Part shown: one piece after another, positions 1 to 12,322 of the stretch | How positions within the stretch are numbered: position 1 is the stretch's first letter | Layout of the letters: each line of letters opens with the position of its first letter | Assembly: GCF_000003605.2 (NCBI RefSeq) | Contig: NW_003156735.1 | Location: 271,357 to 335,356 of the forward strand | DNA length: 64,000 nucleotides | Direction of reading: 5' to 3' | Origin: Saccoglossus kowalevskii | Taxonomy: Eukaryota; Hemichordata; Enteropneusta; Harrimaniidae | Program-made: the position numbers and the translations under genes | Notes under the pieces: generated by a model | Told to the model about the DNA's origin: nothing | Seen by the model: only the letters and a program-made list of their open reading frames with translations | Databases searched by the model: none

Positions 1-204
1 TCACCTTTGTATATCAGCGTATTGTCGATAAAGCGACAACTCTCGCAGATACCGATCCCACTCGGCTAAACTGGCGCCTCTGCTTGGTGCAGTCGGTGCT
101 TGGTAATCACTTGCATCTCGCTGAACCCTTGCTGACAGCCTCTCATCCCAGCAAACCACCATACACACCAGCGAAGCAAGGAGTAAAATAGTTTTCAGAT
201 CCAT
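1..204 (-). CDS. Neuropeptide Y/F-type precursor, first coding exon (partial)
   Basis: Secreted regulatory peptide precursor of the NPY/NPF family. Seen: ATG in a good context (CACCATGG), a hydrophobic signal peptide (residues 1-19), a short spacer ending in R-V-Q-R (26-29), a furin-like site, then a peptide from D30. Counting back from the expected C-terminal residue as position 36, the peptide has Pro5, Pro8, Tyr20, Leu24, Tyr27 and Arg35, the full set of PP-fold residues. The exon ends ATA CAA AG followed by GTGA, so an intron splits the second-last Arg codon exactly as in NPY genes. The next exon, with the last residue (F or Y), the amidation glycine and the C-terminal flanking peptide, lies outside the window. 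The expected mature peptide is about 39 residues. Receptor would be an NPY/NPF-type GPCR (family knowledge). RF- or RY-amide cannot be decided here. Confidence 0.88.
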   Translation of the reverse strand: MDLKTILLLASLVCMVVCWDERLSARVQRDASDYQAPTAPSRGASLAEWDRYLRELSLYRQYADIQR

Positions 205-251
205 GGTGTGGAAATTCTTCTAATGACTAGAGGCGCAGAGGAACGTCGGAA

Positions 252-262
252 GTATATATGCT
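252..262 (-). promoter_or_regulatory. Possible TATA box or 3' splice site of the NPY-type leader
   Basis: On the minus strand, about 50 nt before the ATG, the sequence reads GCCTGCTTTCAG then CATATATAC. It can be read as a 3' splice site ending a 5'-UTR intron (usual in NPY genes) or as a TATA-like core promoter. Sequence alone does not decide. Confidence 0.3.
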
Positions 263-2044
263 GAAAGCAGGCAATCATGCGGCAGATTTAAAGGTGTGAC
301 AATCCGCACATCAGGTCTGATTTTACGTACGTATGCGTCAAATTTAAGATCATTGGTGTCATATGTTTGTATTTGCGTAGGCCAAGTGTTTTACGACAAT
401 AAAATTGTAAATTACGTGTATCGATCGCAGGGACGATTAATTGTCTGGGTGCTATCTGATGAAGTGATGCCTAAAGACAAATAGTCCACACTCGTAGTCA
501 TCACATTATCTCCGCAAATGGAAAGTTAGTAGTCCCTGACGATGCGGGGACATCACTAACATAGTTAATATGCAATTACGTTTTTTTTCTTAGGGTTAGT
601 GTAATTGCTGCAACAGCGACTGGTCATTTTAAAAACTCTCGATGCCCCAGTCCCACTTTACATACACTTCAAACGCGATTTGTATTACCGCTGAAAGGTC
701 TTCTTATGATATACACGATTCAATAATAATCAACAAGTATTATATTCCATCTACCTGTATATGCTGGTGACTCTGTATCCGCCAGGACGTTAAGTTGGTT
801 TATTTATCCGCTCCCAGAGTGCATTGTTTTGATGATTTTCATGCGTTTCACAAGGCTTCTAATTAGTCATAGATGTACGGAAGCAATTATGTAAAACTCT
901 GTATCCGTGTTTTCTCGTCAATCGATATCACCTGGTCACCCCACTGCATGCCTTTTTTCTTATAAACAGCAAATTCATGGATATTTGTAGTTACTAGATA
1001 TATTTGTTGATACCGCTTACTGTATGCTTGTTTTTATAATTATTAAATGTGTTTATTTATTTCGTTCTCACTAAACCTCGATTTTGAAATTGATAAGCTT
1101 TATAGCTGTCGATGAGTTCGGTTGTATTACATAATCATAAAATGAACCACGATGGAGCTGCTAAAAGGTGCAGTTACCGTGGAAACATCTATTAAGTTTG
1201 GACGGAAAATGGATTTATTGCTGTACTCACAGAAATAGAACCCACTGGAAAGCAGTATAGATAATAGGTGTATATATTACCCACTTGGTCGCTCGCATTA
1301 ACTCTGTCAATAAATCCGAACGCTTTTTGTATATTACATTTGCATACTAGTATTACAGTTGGGTATCATGTATATAGTTGTTGGTAAATAATTGAACACA
1401 GAAATGCGTTGGTGGTAATATATTATTGACTGCACCATAACACGGAGAGGAGATATAATTTGTTTGGGGGGAGGCAAATTATTGCATTATAATAAACTTT
1501 TTCATTTGCCAAAGTTCAAACATTCTCGTGATTTTTCGATGCAATAATGTTACAGAACATAAAACTTAATAAAGACATTATTTTAGTGAAATGTACATCG
1601 GAGACGATCACGGACACATGTTATCTGATTCAATCGCCCACGAATCTCTGCATTACTGGTGCGCAATTGTGAAACGTTCAGTTGCCAGATGTCACAGATA
1701 ATTCATACATGATTTTAGTTATATATATATATATATAGTTTATGGCTTTGTGTGTTGTCCAAATCTGTACAGTTATCTGTGAGTCATGTCGGGAGTATGA
1801 TTGGAGTGATTAGGTAGGTTCATGTGGCGTCAAGTCTAGTACATTTCAAACAGATTATGTGGTATTGATTATTACATTTAGATGTAATCAGATTTCATTA
1901 CAAAATAAACCACGATTCCGTGCCCATCGTTCGCTCGTGCGGTTTCCTATCCGTTAAGAAAAGTTAAGCTTCAATGATTAGTTGAAACTGTCCCATATCA
2001 TTCTAAAATATACTCCTAAAAAAACAGTCAGTACTCATCAAGTC
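263..2044. other. Intergenic, no gene seen
   Basis: A+T-rich sequence upstream of the left NPY-type gene. Short open frames here have no recognisable domain, splice context or codon signal. A short TA run lies near 1722-1736. Confidence 0.6.
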
Positions 2045-2045
2045 A

Positions 2046-2224
2046 TAATAGAATAGAATAGAATAGAATAGAATAGAATAGAATAGAATAGAATAGAATA
2101 GAATAGAATAGAATAGAATAGAATAGAATAGAATAGAATAGAATAGAATAGAATGAATAGAATAGAATAGAATAGAATAGAATAGAATAGAATAGAATAG
2201 AATAGAATAGAATAGAATAGAATG
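2046..2224. repeat. Pentanucleotide microsatellite (GAATA)n
   Basis: About 35 near-perfect GAATA units; one interruption near 2151, where a unit is one base short (GAATGAATAG). Open frames across it on the minus strand (repeating F-Y-S-I-L) are artefacts of the repeat. Confidence 0.97.
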
Positions 2225-5200
2225 TACATACTAACACATTTTTCCAAGCATACATATATATAAAGAATCCGTTTCCACTTTTACAAAACTGTTTATAAGA
2301 TTAGGGTACGATTTGAGGTGGAAAATTCACACGAATGAGTTGATCTCAGAAATAGCAAAATAAACGTACATTTGTGGAAGTAGTAGAAATGTTTGAGCCT
2401 GTGAACTGAACTGAATGGTTAGTTAGTATTTTGTTTTGGGGCTGTTTTTCCAGTGTCCTAGAATCTTTCACAGAACGTGAATTTGCTATTATGATTAGCG
2501 AGATAATCTCGCCTATTTCCACAGTTGAAAGTGTCCTATGAGTCCATTGCGTTCTATGATGCTTTTGAGAAGAATGATTTAAATGTTCGCGCATAAAGAA
2601 CGTACGCTTAATAGTATCATCATTGCATCCCCATATATATATCTGAAATACACATAGAAATCTTTGATGTTGCATGTGCATACCGTTATAAAACAAATAT
2701 CAAAAAAACAATTAATTTTATTTTATATCAAATATGTATCCCTTTGTTGATGTTTTTGCCATGCCTACAGTTCATTTTGGTGCTCCAAGCCTTTTCCAAT
2801 TTTCGAGAAAATAACTTGCATTGAAGGGTTTATTAGGAAATATGAATAAAAACAAATAGATGGTCTCCGTCACTTGACTATTAAGGGTCATACACGGAAC
2901 AAAGGACTGATGGTGTTAGTTTAGCAATAAAACGGCCTAATGTCCTAATGTGAATTTTACGATCAACTTCACGACGAGCACTCTCATTGTAGAAAATGAA
3001 ATGGTAATAAAAAGGTTATTGACCTTTGCACCAGTGATAATGGAATTGCTGAAAAACCTTTGATTCTGATAAAATAAGTATAGCAACATGAACGAGTGGC
3101 CATAATTTCTTGTGGCTGTCTGTTCCGCGAAATTAAACTTTCACATTTTGAAGTAACACTCCAAACCCTATACTGTACATATAATATCACCTACCACCTA
3201 CAAACTACCAGAGATTAGAGATGTTTATGACGTCATATCTTTACATTATATCACGTTAATGTATACATCTATTTGCAAGTTAATTCAATTCAACAACAAA
3301 ATTCCAAATTCATTTAAATTTGTTTGATTCAGATGGATTTTTTTCTGATAACAGTTTTCGCCGGTTATTGTTGTCAGGTGGTAAAAAATCCCGCTCCCTG
3401 GTATGCAAGGCCTTCTCTGATTGTTTGACTAGTCTAGATATTTGAGATCTCACGAACGAGATATTCTATGGTAGTTAAACTAAAATCTAAAAAAAATAAA
3501 AAAAATAGAACAATTAAAAAAGAACGAAAAAAAGCCTCCCATAGAAAAACACAATAAAAAAATTTCTTCTTATCAAATATAACGGTGTTGTTAATTCGTT
3601 GTTTGAATGGCGATGTATATGCAGTTACTCCGATGTCCTATTAATTTGTTTTCCGATGCCCTATTTAAACAGTTTTCAAAATAGAGAAATGTGCATTTGT
3701 GGGGGATTACATGAACCCGCGTCTTGTTATATATTGCGATTGTTGTATAAAACCTATACGTACAGGGAAGTAAAACTATATATTTTCTTATAATTCATCG
3801 AAAAAATACTGCTATTTTTGCAACTAATGCAATGACCTCGACATCGTAGTATCAGATGTTTTAAGTGATATAAGTTAATTAATATACAAACTTCAGGGTA
3901 TTTTCAGCTTTTTTGATATGTAAAATACGTCTTAAATAAATATGTCTTTATCCTCACATCATATCACACTAATAACGCGTATTAATCATATAATAGGTGT
4001 TATTATATTATAATAAAATCTTATTCCAATGCTGGTACGAATAGCACACCTAGTGCTTCTCGAGCAAACGGAATGTTCTATTGTAGGTAATGTACACTGA
4101 GTATCCTGTTCACGAGTCTGACTAGTTTTTATAAATCTGTTTGTCCTCATAAATTGTCCTAGGAGCGCTATGCGCCTTGTTCTCATAAATTGTTTTAGGA
4201 CTTTTATACGAGATCACGCGACATCAACGATTTAACACTGACCATGTTTTACAGTTTTACAGAAGAAGACACAAACGTCGAACTCGGAGCTCACTGCGAA
4301 GGTATCTGACAGAGACGCCGCTCATTCCGGTCATATACGAAACAATGTATTAATCCTCCCCACGATAAAATGTATCGACCTGCGGCCTCGTAGTCGGCCT
4401 GGCCTGTTCAGCTTGTCCGTATTAAGGGGAATGGTAAATGTTATTGTTGTTATAATTTTTTTTTTGAGATTTCAATAACTCTAAATAACATTTCTTCATT
4501 TGATATGTTCACAATTATTCAAATTAGGCCTCAGTAATCTTTTCATGAGAAATATATGTTCCCGTTTCTTTTCAAATTCATTACTGTGAGAAGGCAATTC
4601 ACGATGCAATGCACCAAGACACGCACGACATTCTTCATTGGTTTCCTCGTTCGTATGTGTATGATATTATCGCGTCGCCGAGATTGGTCAAGCAACTAGT
4701 TACCTATCGATAGAGTTAATTGCCTCATGTAACTGTTATTATCATTGCGTTGCGTTTTTCTAGTGATTAAATATCGCAGCTAGTCGCTCAGCTCTTCTCA
4801 ACAGGAATTACGTGACTACATACATGTATTTATCTCATTCAGAATCTATGTATGAGTAACTTCCATGCCCACATCTTCTCGTGTAATAAAACTAATATTT
4901 TTACTGACAAAAAAACCTAAAACACGCATAAACGATGTGTAATTTACATGATACTTCCCTAATATAAACATTTCTATTATATTAACTTCCATAATCAGGT
5001 TGTATATTTCTGTATACAGTCGTGGTCATCTATATTTGTTTACATGTTTCGGTCAGTCACAATTGTTGATACGTGGTTTCATTTTATTAATTTAGTCTAG
5101 ATGTAGACTCTATTATATATTATAACTGTGTTTAACATAGGGAAAATATTGTTATGAACAGTAGGTTGGTGTGACGACAAACTCATTAAGTAGTGTACCG

Positions 5201-7868
5201 CGAATAATAAGTACCACGAGCAATATAACATTAAAAGTATACTGTGGATGACATAAGTTCTAAGTTTGTGGAACAGTTCACAACCGTCCGCTAAAGAACG
5301 TCCTGACAAGTATACTTACACAATCATTATTCATACACTGCAAAAATGAAAATAAAAAACTAGTGTATCGACCTTCCCATTGCGTTCGTCCCTTTTTAGT
5401 ATTCATCCCCAGGTCTGCTGAGCATTACCTTGTGTGGGTATCACTATGTGACACAATGTATTTTAACTGGTTTGACGTGCGTACGTTTGTATATTTAGGT
5501 GGGCGTCAACCGGATATTATAATGAGCATCTGGCCATGTGTGCTTTCTCAAAACTGTAAATACAGAAAAGGGTGTGATACATGTAGTTAGATTAATATTA
5601 ATATCATTTATTATATTGATTTATTTTCATCAAGCACTGCACCAAATTCAGGATTTTCCGACAGGGTTTTTCTATACTAGTGTATTTCCGTCCTCTTATG
5701 AGTCCAATGAAGTGTTCTAAACTTTCCAATGACGTCATCACACTGTAACATTTAATCACGAACATTTCAAGGCTACAGTCCTTTTAAAAACCCACGGAAA
5801 GGTTGAAGTTATTTGCATATGTTTTGCATAATGCGACACAAACAATTATAATTAATTCCTAGTTCTATTTCTTCGTCCCATTTTTGACAAAATATTACAT
5901 CTTCATATATTAATAACTCTTGGACCACATGTCCGAGTTACTTCGCAATCTGTTGTTTTGTTTTTGAGAGGTCCGTTATCAAAACGGCATATCAGAGAAG
6001 TATTTGTTTCCTGTGATTTGCATTGAGTAATCCCACTCACATAATAAAATAAAAACATGCATATTTTGAAGGGTGTTAACTTTCGATTCTACGATCATCT
6101 GATGATTTACAATTCAATCATATACATTAAAATGTAAAAAAAAAAACGAAACATTTGTTTTGGTTATTTTTGGCGCAATGAAAAATTGCCCTGAAAGACA
6201 AAAATAATGTCATGTCCGACAGTCGATCATATTTTGTAACATAGTTTATATTGTCACCATACTGTTCGAATGAAATTGTTTCAGTCATGTATGTTTAACA
6301 AAGTGTGGAACAACATGATTGTCGGTCTGGTATACCCAGTGTTTAAGACTCAACTTCAAACGTCTGAAACTGCGCTCAGATGAATCTCAAACCACTAAAC
6401 AATTATTTTAGAAGTGTGAGGACAAGTTTTACTAATCCTAGTCCAGTAATTGATCTCCGCCATGAAAGCTATTCATTGAACATTTGCCTGCACTGTGCTT
6501 AACGCTACTCTAGTGTAGTGGCCACGAACTGAAGTGTGGCAAGGTGTTTCATATAAATTGCGCCCTCTGGCGGCGAAGCGCTTTCATGGTGTCAAAATGA
6601 CGTACAGGTATATGGGTGAAAACATTGCTTGTCGACCTCAGATCAAAACAGTAACGACATTGTGAGCAGCGTTGTTTAGTAGACTGTGGCTCAATTTACC
6701 ATACAGCAGGCTTCGTGAAATATGAAAAATGTGTTTAATGATGAATAAAAACTATACTGTATTGGATTATACTACTACCGTGGCGTTTATTATAAAACAG
6801 AACTTATTAGAGTGTTGCATTTTTGTATTATTAGTCCTAATAACTCTAAAACATACTCCTGTCTAGTGCAAACATTTTGTAAGTGTTCTCAGTGGTTGGA
6901 TCGGTACTTGCGGTGCTTGCTTGATCTGTACCTGGGATCGATTAGTCCACGTCTACAACGCAATAGTTGAACTCTCTATGCTCTACAAAGTGGCATCCTC
7001 TAACACTTGAGAAATGCCTGATTTACTGGCCTTCATGTGGGATTGTATTGACGGAACCATTTGCATTGTTAACACCTCAACAAATGTGACATCCACATTT
7101 AAATACAATTACTGTACATAGTGTACATGGTTGCATATGCACAGGATGGCGCAACTATGCAATGAGTTTTGTTATGATAGTTCACAGACACTTGTGGGCA
7201 GTGTTTACCTGGTATAACATGGTTAGTTAAGTGAAATCTTCCTCAACATCTCACTTGTTTGGCGTTACTGACACTGTGACATTTCATTTTAAGATTTCAG
7301 TTTCACGGGCTTTCGAGCAAGGAAATATTTACAGCAAGCTGTGTATGTCAGTCACCCTCATAGCTGTCAAAGTGTCCCCTGATCGGTGCCGTCTTCTTCA
7401 TATTACAAATAGTTTTCATGTATCATTGAACATCACTGAGATATATTTGCCCTTTTTAGGGTCGATGTATATGCTTTTTACTTGATATCACTGTACACGT
7501 GTATGCGGCTGTTGACGTGAACGATTCGTTTCTCTGACGTCGCCGAGCTGTGTAAACAACTGTCTCAGGTATATATATATATGTATATAGTGTGGTCGTT
7601 AGAACGTTTAAGTGCCGTTAGTTGTCTCAATATATAAGGATTGTATCGGTGTATACAAGTGTTTTGGAAATTTTAGTAATTTAACGTAAATTAATTAATT
7701 CATTACAACATAGTGCAGTTCAGTCAAATATTGAAATATCTTGAAATCCTTGCCATAAAAGAAATAATTGCCAAGGAAGTCCTCACCGACGTTTTATTCT
7801 AATTGTACACTCGTCTTGACATGAAAGGTCTAGTTATAGGACTACGATTATCCGATATGTATTATTTA
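2225..7868. other. Intergenic, no gene seen
   Basis: No coding region I can support. Contains full CRE palindromes (TGACGTCA) at 3228 and 5730 and a CTCF-like motif at 6558. CpG is near the random level; I count 16 CpG in 4021-4320. Confidence 0.55.
6558..6575 (-). promoter_or_regulatory. CTCF-like motif
   Basis: On the minus strand the stretch reads CCGCCAGAGGGCGCA, matching 13 of 15 positions of the CTCF consensus CCASYAGRKGGCRSY. CTCF is widespread in bilaterians; occupancy is not shown. Confidence 0.35.
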
Positions 7869-8015
7869 AACAATAATGAACGACCCGCCAACCCATAATG
7901 GGCGAAAGCTCACTTTGTGCGACATATATGTACGACGAGGCGTGAGCCGAGTACATATATGGAGCACAAAGTGTGCTTGAGTCCTTTATGGGTTGGCGGG
8001 GAGTTCATTATTGTT
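7869..8015. repeat. Long foldback (palindromic) element, 147 bp
   Basis: The left arm begins AACAATAATGAAC and continues through CCCGCCAACCCATAA; the right arm is its reverse complement with few mismatches. A second inner pair (CACTTTGTGC and ATATATGTAC) continues the pairing nearly to the centre at about 7942. The transcript or single strand would fold into one hairpin of about 65 bp. It fits a foldback or MITE-type non-autonomous DNA transposon; no coding capacity. Confidence 0.85.
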
Positions 8016-10095
8016 ATTATTTTGTAGCGTTGTCATTACCAGTGGATTTGCTGCCTCTAAAAAGCGGAACAAATTTGGAGAAAAATCTACAGTGAACGGA
8101 ATAGTTTCACAGTCACTGGCCCGTGAATCTGAATAATTTAAAATGTCTTTCATATGGCAAACTAAGAAAGAAACTAGTTGTAATCCATCAAATATTATTG
8201 TATTAATTAAATAAACTCATTTACATTGCGAGTGAATGAGTAACTGATGTGTGGTGTGGAGTAGCATTGCAGTGATCGCCCGAGCGAACGGCACACAGTG
8301 ACTGGTACGCCGTATCGGTGTCCACCGCGGCCTTGCACTACACTACGCTAGATCGCCGCCTTGGTCCAGCTGGATCGACTGTGCGTAGGCGTGTACCGGG
8401 GTACATGTACGTAGTTGCATCGTTACCCCATCCCACTAGTGTTTTCAAACAATCAAGGTAGATATTATTGGCAGCAGTCCTTTCTGTGTAATAACGGTTA
8501 TTTTAAATTCTACGGGAGGGCGGGGATTTGACGAATACTTTGAAGCCAAACGAAACTTACTAGCTTAGCGGGCGAACGAACATGACCGGAAAGCTAGTGG
8601 GTGTTAGCCATACTAGAAGGAGAACCAACAGTGATTTTAATCTCACTGTATAAATAAACAGATACACACCTGAGAACACGGATACTTTCATTTATTTATG
8701 CAAACTGTGCCCGGACTATTACATTTACCGGGAGTCGACGCCGAGGAAATACAAGTCACGTCGGTCTTTCGTCGCTCTCGTTTCGCAAATTGTGTGGTAC
8801 TACTCACTACAAAAACAGAACAAATTCATCTCTCTGTACTCGTAGACATATATTGTACCCCCACTTCGTTTATCGCATTTGTTTGGATAAATTATCCTCG
8901 GTTAACCTCACTTCATCAACACGATAGGGCGAACTATTCGGGAGGCCACAAGGACAGCGACATCAGTCGCGGAATCTAGAAGCGCGCATATTAGATGAAA
9001 CGCTTCGACCGAACGCGCGATGGCGTACAGAGCAGACGACGATGCCCTCACAATAGAGAGTTTAAGATTTGCGTACGTAACGGGATCGTAACGTGTTTGT
9101 TCTAATTTCGTTTGCGTTACAGAACAGAACTCATTGGGCAACCATAATATCCAATAAAATGTGTTATGTAATTTCACGTCCGGAATCTGAATTAGTAGTT
9201 AGTTCCCAGACATTTGACAAAGCTCGCGCTATTCCCATCCACTCTGCTGAGGTCCCAGCCCTATTTGCCGAATCCTCTTTCAGCAGATCAATGTCATGCG
9301 TTTTCATTGGGTATAAATATCAGCTAAAATGCATCCAATATTTCTTATTTCATCATAAATATACAAAATCACTCCACTATAAAACTTGTTATCAATGTCA
9401 GTGAAAATTAATGAAAAGTGACAGCGAGAAAAGTTCTCGGAAATCAACTACGAGTCAGTCACCTTGATCACGTTCAAAACGACTGCAGTACGACCAGGCA
9501 ACCGATGACGTCATTGGTTCGCGCGGAGGTCATGTACAAATCAGTGACGTATCCGTCCTCGTTCCGTTCTCGTATGCGCATCTTAATGTCTCTAATATTG
9601 TCTGATTTCGATATTGAAGTCCGCTGTTATTGGTTATGGACCGTTTTATTTGATGCCGATTTTGGTATTAAATACTTGTTATCTAACAATTTCTCTTCTT
9701 TTTCAATAGTTTCTTCTTTATTCGTTTTCGAAAACAACATTGTATTCTTATCCATGAGACAGGGCATTGATGCTCAATGATGTAATACATTATCGCGAAT
9801 AATCTGCTACAATGACGTCATAAAATCCACTGGTATTGATAATGATATTGCATACCGTCGATTGAAGGCCTGTTCAGTTTTCCATATTATATATGTTAAA
9901 AATTATCTTACTCCACTGATATATAACTAAATAAAAATGAACCTAGCAGAGACACTATGTATTATGTTCTGCCCACTGTCCCTCGCAAATGATTTTAACG
10001 ATCATCGCCGCACATTTGTTTAGACCCCGCCTTTGCTTACGATATCCAGTAAAAATCTGTATTAATTTCACTTCCACCAAACAAGTCATTTACTT
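8016..10095. other. CpG-rich, promoter-like stretch without an identified gene
   Basis: G+C and CpG are higher than around it, notably 8260-8420 and 8930-9080. It holds a CRE plus CCAAT pair (9506-9517) and another CRE at 9813. One conceivable short coding exon starts at ATG 9020 on the plus strand (M-A-Y-R-A-D-D-D-A-L-T-I-E-S-L-R-F-A-Y) and runs to a GTAACG donor near 9080; support is weak. Other open frames here match nothing I know. Confidence 0.35.
9506..9517. promoter_or_regulatory. CRE palindrome joined to an inverted CCAAT box
   Basis: TGACGTCATTGG: a full CREB/ATF palindrome overlapping ATTGG, the reverse of CCAAT, in a CpG-rich setting; a half-CRE (TGACGTAT) follows at about 9546. 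This pairing is typical of cAMP-responsive promoters. No transcript start is recognised next to it. Confidence 0.45.
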
Positions 10096-10230
10096 AAAGG
10101 GCGGCAGTCGTCGCGCCGCGTCCTGTTCGATATGGGACTCATAGCGACGTATACAACGCGTGTAAAATACATTGTTTATTTACATGAAATTCGAACACAC
10201 GCTGCGCGACAACCACCGCGCTTTAAAGCT
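10096..10230 (+). repeat. Dispersed repeat family A, copy 1
   Basis: About 135 bp from AAAGGGCGGCAGTCG to CTTTAAAGCT. It includes TATACAACGCGTGTAAAATA and a following TTGTTTATTTACATGAAAT. A near-full copy is at 61957-62080, with shorter copies at 59222-59290 (+) and 31650-31720 (-). No open frame; likely a non-autonomous transposon fragment. Confidence 0.75.
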
Positions 10231-10768
10231 ATATTATCTGTTTAACTTATTTGAAGTCTTGAATATATCATTTAAAGTGAGCCATGGATTGGAATCAGCA
10301 GTTACGGCGTTCGTGAGTTACATGCGTCGGAACCGAACTGATCTGTTTTTATCTGGAATACCTCAAATCCCGACATGCAACGTGATTACCAATCTCGTTT
10401 TGTAACACGCTCAACACATCTAGCCTGGGAAATACGAAATATTTTATGTTCGTTTGGTCGCAGTGGGGATGGGTGTTAAAAGGAAGATGGTCTAAATTAA
10501 CTCCATATATAGGCCATATTGGAGTATATGCCTAATAAAAGACTGGTGAGTGGAGGGGGTGTTGACATTTTCGACTTTGAGGGCAGTGTTTGCAATTTAA
10601 TTGGAGAAACGAGATGTCATATTAATTGCGATATACATAGCGGGTATGCGCCAGCAAACTGAGAGAATGCGTGCACTAATAATCTTTGAATTAAGTGTTG
10701 CATTTTCATTAAATCAGCACAATTCACTCATTCCAGTTTGAATTGTGAAATTTATACTAAGTGAATAT

Positions 10769-10966
10769 TTATAAAGATGTTGCGCTGATTGTATAAATCG
10801 CATAACGCATACGACTCAGAAAAGAACCACGACTTTCAAAATTGTTATCAGTATCGGCTGGCATTACATCTTCGCGAGCCAAGTTTAGTCTGTCAGTAAC
10901 ATTTCGCCAAAACTGTTGATAACGAAGATCACAGGTGGCTGCTACAAATAAATGTACACTCCCCAT
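10769..10966 (-). CDS. Small open reading frame, 65 residues, unknown
   Basis: ATG-started frame with more G+C than its flanks and a balanced composition (W, C, D, R present, no repeats). A TATA-like CATATATATGCG lies about 35 nt before the ATG. There is no signal peptide or known motif. A CAG at codon 18 could instead be a 3' splice site. It may be chance; nothing else supports it. Confidence 0.2.
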   Translation of the reverse strand: MGSVHLFVAATCDLRYQQFWRNVTDRLNLAREDVMPADTDNNFESRGSFLSRMRYAIYTISATSL

Positions 10967-11695
10967 ACATAGCTATTTGCACGCATATATATGCAGCATT
11001 ACCCCTTTTATAGAAAGCATACTCCAGTGTATGCAATAAGCTCCACTATATGAACCTTTTATAACGTGCCCTTCTAGAATATTTACTTTATATATGAAGC
11101 ATGTGCTATTACAGAGCTCAGTCATAGCAAGCACGCCATCAACGACGGAACCATCGAATTAAATCATATTCCATTATCTCGTTAAAGTATCAAAGATGCC
11201 ATGACATCATTGCGTCAATCCGATTAAAATTACTGTGCGTATATTTCGTATAAAAACGTAACGAGTCGTTACAAAAAATATAAATAAACAAACATAACAA
11301 TAAACAAATATAAAAATTGAATCGGATTTTAACCTGATTACATTGCAACGAGAATCCTTCCTTTGGGTTCAGCCCACGCTAATATATCACATGAAATTGA
11401 ATAGAATATCGAGGACATGGCATAAAACGTAGCATCGTAGTTAGAAACTATCGTATTTCACTATGCGGTCTCATGAGAGGTTTCTGTAATGAATTGCAAT
11501 TAATTGCCGTTCTGCTTGAGAACTCGGTTGGGTACGCAACTATTTTTTGCGGATAGCAGACCTTCGCGTCATTGCGAGGAAAAACAGCAAGGTTTTCTGA
11601 AAACTGAATTGCGGTGCAAAATACGTATTGCAGTGTTGGATTATAACATTTGGCTATGAGACCTTTATGTGTGCCACGAAAGTGCCTTCTAATGC

Positions 11696-11697
11696 GT

Positions 11698-11776
<79 letters not shown>

Positions 11777-11780
11777 TTTT

Positions 11781-11835
<55 letters not shown>

Positions 11836-11838
11836 TTT
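11696..11838. repeat. Tetranucleotide microsatellite (TTTA)n
   Basis: About 35 TTTA units with one shift near 11779 (a run of T), and outlying units at 11887-11904. The open frames across it (repeating L-F-I-Y) are repeat artefacts. Confidence 0.97.
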
Positions 11839-12189
11839 TCGTGTTTTTGTGTTTGTGTATTAGTCAGTCGGTTATTTAATGAGTTTTTATTTATTTATTT
11901 ATTAGTGTACTTATACCAGATAAGTACAGCGTTATCACTAGTTAAATTTATTCTTTCAAAATGGTTGATCGTTGATCGGTATTCATTTCGTGTTGCTTTG
12001 GTTAATTTTATTTTCTTTGGGTCGTTTTGGCTCGTTTTGTGGTGGTTTTAGAGGGAGCGTAGGAGGCGCCCATCTAAACACGTGGTTACTTGTACATTGG
12101 CTCCTCGGCAATGCAATGTGGCAATGACGTCATTGTAAAGATTGGCCACTCTTACTGAACAGCCTACCTCCGCCGCTCGTATTAAGCTG

Positions 12190-12322
12190 GTCATAGCTTC
12201 GTAGTGGCGTCAGAACATTGCATGGGATTTCGACAGACGCAAAAGTATTGGCGGGGGGAGGGTATTTCACGTTTACATGTAACAATGCAGTATACAGATT
12301 GATGATGGTCACTTTTGATGAA
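12190..12322 (+). repeat. Dispersed repeat family B, copy 1
   Basis: About 130 bp beginning GTCATAGCTTCGTAGTGGCG. A diverged copy lies at 62908-63040 in the FASTKD-type intron. Just before it, GCAATGACGTCATTGTAAA (12121-12139) recurs at 34576-34594, so that CRE travels with a repeat. Confidence 0.65.

Noticed and set aside
2038-2255. Open frames across the GAATA array
   Set aside because: Stop-free only because of the pentamer repeat.
8698-9780. Several overlapping frames of 89-120 codons in the CpG-rich stretch
   Set aside because: They overlap on both strands, some have no ATG, and none shows a domain or splice pairing; high G+C lowers the stop frequency.
11628-12051. Open frames of 83 and 133 codons across the TTTA array
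   Set aside because: Microsatellite artefact (L-F-I-Y repeats), not a membrane protein.
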